A stretch of DNA of 64,000 nucleotides, taken from NCBI GenBank assembly GCA_028571685.1, contig CM053141.1, forward strand, positions 50,590,333-50,654,332, given 5' to 3'. Shown piece by piece: positions 59,892-64,000 of this stretch (position 1 is its first letter; the number at the start of each line of letters is the position of its first letter). This DNA comes from Heterohyrax brucei. Taxonomy: Eukaryota > Chordata > Mammalia > Hyracoidea > Procaviidae. The translations under genes were made by a program, and so were the position numbers. A model generated the notes under the pieces. It was not told the DNA's origin. It worked only from the letters and a program-made list of their open reading frames with translations, and searched no databases.

Positions 59892-60445
59892 TGAGGTCTG
59901 AGAATTCAGTTCGTGACCTTCATCCCTCTAAGTGCTACATACCTCATTGCTGAACATCACTACAGTCACTTTCAAAGTACTCCCCTTGGCAAGCTATGGA
60001 TCAACACCAGCACCTAGTCTACTCTAGAAGTCAATTTTGGAATTCTTTCTGGAATGGCCATTTGTGCACAGTGGCACAGTGTAAAGTTCACCAACTTAAT
60101 TGCATAGTTTCTGTGAGGGAGTTTTTACCCAGTAGACGTAACTGTATTGGAACACCCTTCCAACTCACCTGCTCTGGCCCCCGGTGACTCTTTTCCTTAC
60201 CCAGAGATAAAGGAAATATTGAAAGGAAGACATTTTGGTGACATTCAGCACATCAAGGGTAATACCGTGACAACCCAGATGGCCATTCCAGGAAAAGAGT
60301 TCCAAAATTGCTTTGAAGGGCGGACTAGGCGCGCGTGTCGGTGCGCAGCTTCCCGAGAGGCACCTCGAAGGTAAGTGGAGTCACCTTCAGCAACGAGGTC
60401 TGTAGCACTTTTTCTAGGAGGCGTACACAAACAAGTTATTCATAA
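59892..60445 (+). mobile_element. Foldback mariner-derived element (copy 2)
   Basis: Same structure as 39,952-40,502 but in the opposite orientation: short arm 59,892-60,061, spacer, long arm to about 60,445. A TA stands at 59,890-59,891; the right terminus is degraded. On the plus strand the long arm reads ALAPGDSFPYPEIKEILKGR then EFQNCFEGRTRRACRC, the transposase C-terminal part. The right arm is unusually CpG-rich (60,325-60,370). Confidence 0.78.
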
Positions 60446-60591
60446 TTGAATAAAATGGTAGCTATCAGTTAAAGATTAGTAACTTTACTTTTTCCATTTA
60501 AATTTTTAGACACCCCAAACTGTGTGATCCACATAAGGCCAGTCCTTGCTTGATTCAAGAGATTAGTTAAGAACTTCTATATCGACTGTCA

Positions 60592-60803
60592 GAGCCCCTG
60601 GGTGGTGTGAATGATTAAATGCTTAGCTGTTAACTAAATGGTTGGTCATTTGAGTCCACCCAGAAATGCTTTGGAAGAAAGTCCTGGCAACCTAATCCTC
60701 AAAAATTCGCCCTTGAAAACTCCATAGAGGGCAGTTTGGCTCCAATACACAAGAGGCTGTTATGCATCAGAATGGACAGGACAGCAACGGTTTGTTTCGA
60801 ATC
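60592..60803 (+). mobile_element. AfroSINE, longer form
   Basis: GAGCCCCTGGGTGGTGTGAA (head), TTGGTCATTTGAGTCCACCC (B-box region), central GGAAGAAAGTCCTGGCAACC, then TGAAAACTCCATAGAGGGCA and TTATGCATCAGAATGGACAG. Clear full-length long form. Confidence 0.87.
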
Positions 60804-60954
60804 CCCTATTAAACTGTTTAATGGAAATCTGAGTGACTGAAGAAAACAATGTGAATTTATTTCCACATTGCTTTCCTCTTTCCCACTTTTTCTCCAAGTG
60901 ATGATGCTAATACTGATTTAGTCAGTCTTGTTTTCCTGATTTAGAGAACTGTCC

Positions 60955-61325
60955 TGTTATCCTGATTTACGTCTTTAACCTTCTCTGGAGCCACCCTCAC
61001 ACTTAAGCCCTTCACTTCAGGAGCTGTAACTAGTCTGCACTCACTGTTCTTTCTGCCTAGAATTCTTTCTCTGAAATCGCTGGGGCAGATACTTCCTTGC
61101 CTTTCCATCTCAACATTGGTTTGTCTTCTGCAGAGAAAACTATTTGACTTCCAAAACCAAAGCAGTAATCAATCACTATCCCTACACATGGCCCTTCTTA
61201 AATCCTTTGTCTCTCTTTCTTCTCTTACACACTTCATCTTCCACTTTCACCTCTGTATTCCCAGTAACTCAGAATGTTTACTGAAAATTAGTAGGTACGC
61301 AGTCTATAATTGCTGAGTGAATGAC
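60955..61325 (+). mobile_element. L2 LINE 3' end fragment
   Basis: CTGTTCTTTCTGCCTAGAAT (3' coding end), CTCTGTATTCCCAGTAACTC and TAGGTACGCAGTCTATAATT then GCTGAGTGAATGACTGG match the plus-strand L2 3' end. Confidence 0.65.
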
Positions 61326-61451
61326 TGGATGATATCTTTCCATTTGTGACGTACCATTGATGGTCAGCTTCCTAGACTTGCACTGTGATAATGCAAGAAG
61401 GCTAATGCACAATAAAAGGAAAGGAGGAGAAAAGTCACCATGCTCCCACCT

Positions 61452-61463
61452 CCCCCCCCCCCC
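61452..61463. repeat. C12 homopolymer
   Basis: Twelve C in a row inside CCACCT...AGTGGGA; rare for C runs in AT-rich DNA. Confidence 0.95.
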
Positions 61464-61905
61464 AGTGGGAAACACACTTTTTAGACATGTATATTCCCAC
61501 TCTTTGTCTTTACTCCAGGATAAATCTAAACAGTTATGACCTAAAAGCAGAAACACTGTGGAATCCATATATATGTCTATGTTCATTTTCTCTCCTTATT
61601 TTGGCTTTATCTCAAGAATTTAAAATATCACATCAAGAAACTTAAAAAATTCAAACCATTTGACACTGTAATTTCTCTTTGGTGAATCTAAAGAAACAGT
61701 GCTTAATATAGAAAAAACTTTTGTGCCTCAATGATCACGGCTATGTGATTGATACCAGAAATAAATAATCTAAATAATAAAATGGAAATAACTAAACAAA
61801 AGAGAAATATATACATATCGGACAGCTACTAAAATTAGTTGTATAAAATCTTTTCATGAGTAAGTTTCCCATGTTATATCCTTCAGTGAAATAAGTATAT
61901 AAATT
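61464..61905. other. No recognised feature
   Basis: AT-rich, no supported element. Confidence 0.5.
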
Positions 61906-61907
61906 TT

Positions 61908-62060
61908 TCTATATCTATCTACCCATTTATCCATTTATCCAGCCAGCCAGCTAACCAGCAAAACAGACAGTCAGCCAGCCACTTAACTACCCATCACTTA
62001 CCCGCACTTCTGTATACCTATCTGCATCTGTCTGTGTCTATCTATCATCTCTCTTTCCAT
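61908..62060. repeat. Degenerate tetranucleotide repeat (CTAT/ATCC/CAGC)
   Basis: Runs of CTATCTACCCATTTATCCAT, CCAGCCAGCCAGCTAACCAG and CTGCATCTGTCTGTGTCTAT show a decayed, mixed 4-bp repeat. Confidence 0.75.
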
Positions 62061-62782
62061 ATATGGGATGATACAACTATCAGACTCCTTGAAACAATAA
62101 TCACATATAAAAATTGAGAAACACAAAGAAGTAACACGAATTTTGATTGTCTTTGGTTGGTGGAAATATGGATGCTTTTATTTTCTGTTTGCTCCTTTTT
62201 AGAGTCTTTCACATTTTCTACAAGGAGTCTAAACTATTTTAATGGGAAAACACATTTAAGCCTGGAGACGTACGAAGACATTTATGGGTCACATCCTTTT
62301 CTTTGCTCTGTTATTACTGTCATCATGTTTTGAGATGCTGTGGTCTGAACGAGATAATAGAAGTCTTGATTTTACATATTAATTTACACATGAGATTGTT
62401 TGGATGAAGTGCCTGAGGAAGAACGCCAGCAGAAGGGTGCCCCTGCAGAGGCCGAGTGATGTTGTCAGAGCAGCTGCTTGGCCATGTGGTTTATAAATAA
62501 GTACCCAGGAGGTTTTAGGATAAATGTGACTCATGCTTTTATAATCTTGAAGTTTCTAACACTTTTCTTGCATATCTGTTTCACTTACTTCTTAAGACAT
62601 CATTCTCTGAAATATATATCTTCTTTCATCCCTTAGTGTATGATTTCAAATGGCAGAGAATTAAAAGTCATCACAAATGTAAGCAATGCTGAAAGCCTGG
62701 TCTCCCTTGTCATCTATTCTCTCTTCTCTTGGGCACACCATGCTCCTACACCCAGTGAGCATTGAGACAACTTTTTGAGGAT
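62061..62782. other. No recognised feature
   Basis: Single-copy-looking; nothing supported. The stretch 62,400-62,560 is higher in complexity and could be conserved non-coding DNA (inference). Confidence 0.4.
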
Positions 62783-62945
62783 ACCTAGGTGCAGTGCTTA
62801 AGAGCTTCCCAGAGCTAGGGCTGCTACCTAAGAGGTCAGCAGTTTGAATTCACCATCCACTTCTTGAAAATCCTATGTGGTAGCTCCACTCTGTCCTACA
62901 GGGTCGCTATGAGTTGGAATCTATTCAACAGCAATGGGTTTTGTA
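62783..62945 (+). mobile_element. AfroSINE
   Basis: ACCTAGGTGCAGTGCTTAAG (A-box region), GTCAGCAGTTTGAATTCACC (B-box region), CTCTGTCCTACAGGGTCGCT and ATGAGTTGGAATCTATTCAA. Full-length short form in plus orientation, well preserved in its 3' half. Confidence 0.9.
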
Positions 62946-63401
62946 CTTTTGTGGTATTTAGGTGGGTCTCTAACTATTGAATCCTGATCAATTCCTAACT
63001 AGGAAGTGGAGAGATGTAAAGCTTCCATCAGTCACTTTCTTGATTTAGGGGTAGTGTATTATGGAAAACTACTGAATTTACACTTGAAGTGAAATAATAC
63101 TGTGGACTTCATTTCTGTCTGCAAAACTGTCCTCAGTCACTGATTAGTGAAAGGCGTGAAACTGAATGAAAGATTCACTTACAAAACCTGCAAATACAAG
63201 CCTCAGTTTGGGCTTTAGGGAAAGAGGAAGCATGCTGCAAAATATCTTACACTTTTTGGCTAAAAGCAAAGAGAGATGAGCTTTGGTTGATAGAATCAGA
63301 TCAATAGTTTCCAAAACAGGTTCTGACTCTAAGTCACAGAATTTTTTTGAATTACAAAGTACTGGGTCACGTCAGACTTACTGAATCACAGGTAGTCAAA
63401 A
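62946..63401. other. No recognised feature
   Basis: Unassigned stretch between a SINE and an RTE copy. Confidence 0.5.
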
Positions 63402-63838
63402 GGTGTTGTTGGTAGGCTCCATCAGGTCAGTTCCCATTCATAGCAACTCTATGTACAGCAGAAGGAAATTCCGATCAGTCCTACACCATCCTCATGACCT
63501 TGGTTATGCTTAAGCCCTTCCTTGCAGCCACTGTGTCAGTCCATCACACAGCGGGCCTTCTTTTTTTTTTTTTTTTTTTTTTTTTTGACTATTTACTTTA
63601 CCAAAGCAAGATGTCTTTGTCCAGGGACCGATCCCTCCTGCTAACAAGTCCTAAGTATGTGAGATAAAGTCTTGGCATCCTTGCTTCTAAAGAGCATTCT
63701 CACTATACTTCACCTGATATAGATTAGTTCATTGTTCTGGCAGTCTGTGGTGTATTCAATATTCTTCACCAACACTATAACTCAAAGGCACAAATTCTTC
63801 TTTGGTCTTCACTGTTCATTGTCCAGCTTTCACATGCT
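63402..63838 (-). mobile_element. RTE-type LINE (copy E), 3' end
   Basis: Plus text GTGTTGTTGGTAGGCTCCAT, GTCAGTTCCCATTCATAGCA and CACCAACACTATAACTCAAA. A 5'-truncated copy of about 440 bp. A T26 run (63,561-63,586) interrupts it where the other copies have a short T stretch. Confidence 0.87.
63561..63586. repeat. T26 homopolymer inside an RTE copy
   Basis: Twenty-six T in a row replacing the short CTTTTT found at this place in related copies. Confidence 0.95.
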
Positions 63839-63842
63839 ACCT

Positions 63843-64000
63843 GACGCTGGGCTCTCTAGGAAAGCAAAAGCAGTAAGACATAGAAATGTGTTAGAAAAAG
63901 ATTTACATAAAGGAAACAGCACATGCAACTTCAGAGACTGAAATACCCCAAGTCCTGGATTGGAATACAAGCTTCATGCAGGAGCAGAAGCTGGTAAACC
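63843..64000 (+). mobile_element. Solo LTR-like element (copy 3), cut by the window edge
   Basis: GCTGGGCTCTCTAGGAAAGC, AAAAGCAGTAAGACATAG and CAACTTCAGAGACTGAAATA match the first 150 bp of the elements at 9,576 and 26,878. It continues past the window. Confidence 0.65.

Overview
This looks like intergenic DNA from an afrotherian mammal, most likely an elephant or close relative. That call is an inference from the repeats: about fifteen copies or pieces of the tRNA-derived AfroSINE family, several RTE-type (BovB-like) LINE copies with which the SINEs appear to share a 3' tail, two full-length lineage-type L1 elements, and several LTR families. Ancient mammalian repeats (MIR, L2, MaLR-type LTRs) are also present. 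No intact protein-coding gene, rRNA, tRNA, CRISPR array or bacterial-type operon is visible. The only host-coding candidate is a possible terminal exon at 26,477-26,810 on the minus strand.

Layout. 0-1 kb: a Tc1/mariner DNA transposon with both terminal inverted repeats. 1.6-3.7 kb: AfroSINEs, L2 and MIR. 5.3-7.2 kb: an LTR split by a second LTR element in the opposite orientation. 9.6-10.2 and 26.9-27.5 kb: two solo copies of one LTR-like family; a third runs off the right edge. 11-15 kb: a cluster of plus-strand AfroSINEs with MIR remnants. 16.4 kb: a MaLR-type solo LTR. 17.3-25.8 kb: an RTE copy cut in two by a full-length minus-strand L1 (17,897-25,089) flanked by a 17-bp target-site duplication. 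28.6-29.9 kb: a GT tract, AfroSINEs and a 136-bp hairpin. 31 kb: a solo LTR. 32.75-39.88 kb: a second full-length L1 on the plus strand. 39.95-40.5 and 59.9-60.4 kb: two copies, in opposite orientation, of a foldback mariner-derived element. 42.7 and 50.7-52.6 kb: truncated older L1s. 44.9-47.0, 53.0-54.3, 56.4-57.3 and 63.4-63.8 kb: further minus-strand RTE copies. 55.0 kb: a solo LTR with an exact 5-bp duplication. The remaining stretches (about 2-2.9, 3.7-5, 7.3-8.8, 13.5-14.5, 15-16.4, 25.8-26.4, 31.4-32.7, 40.7-42.7, 43.3-44.9, 47-50.7 and 57.3-59.8 kb) are AT-rich single-copy DNA.

Nothing here works as a pathway. The window is a layered record of transposition. Autonomous L1 and RTE elements would have supplied reverse transcriptase and endonuclease, and AfroSINEs probably used the RTE machinery through the shared tail. 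The most unusual signals are: an open frame at the same place between ORF1 and ORF2 in both L1s; repeated units in both L1 5' UTRs; paired copies of an asymmetric foldback mariner derivative; two 35-40 bp SINE/RTE-tail fragments with the same outer end; and two strong unassigned hairpins (29.8 and 50.05 kb). All identifications are from reading the sequence; no database search was run.
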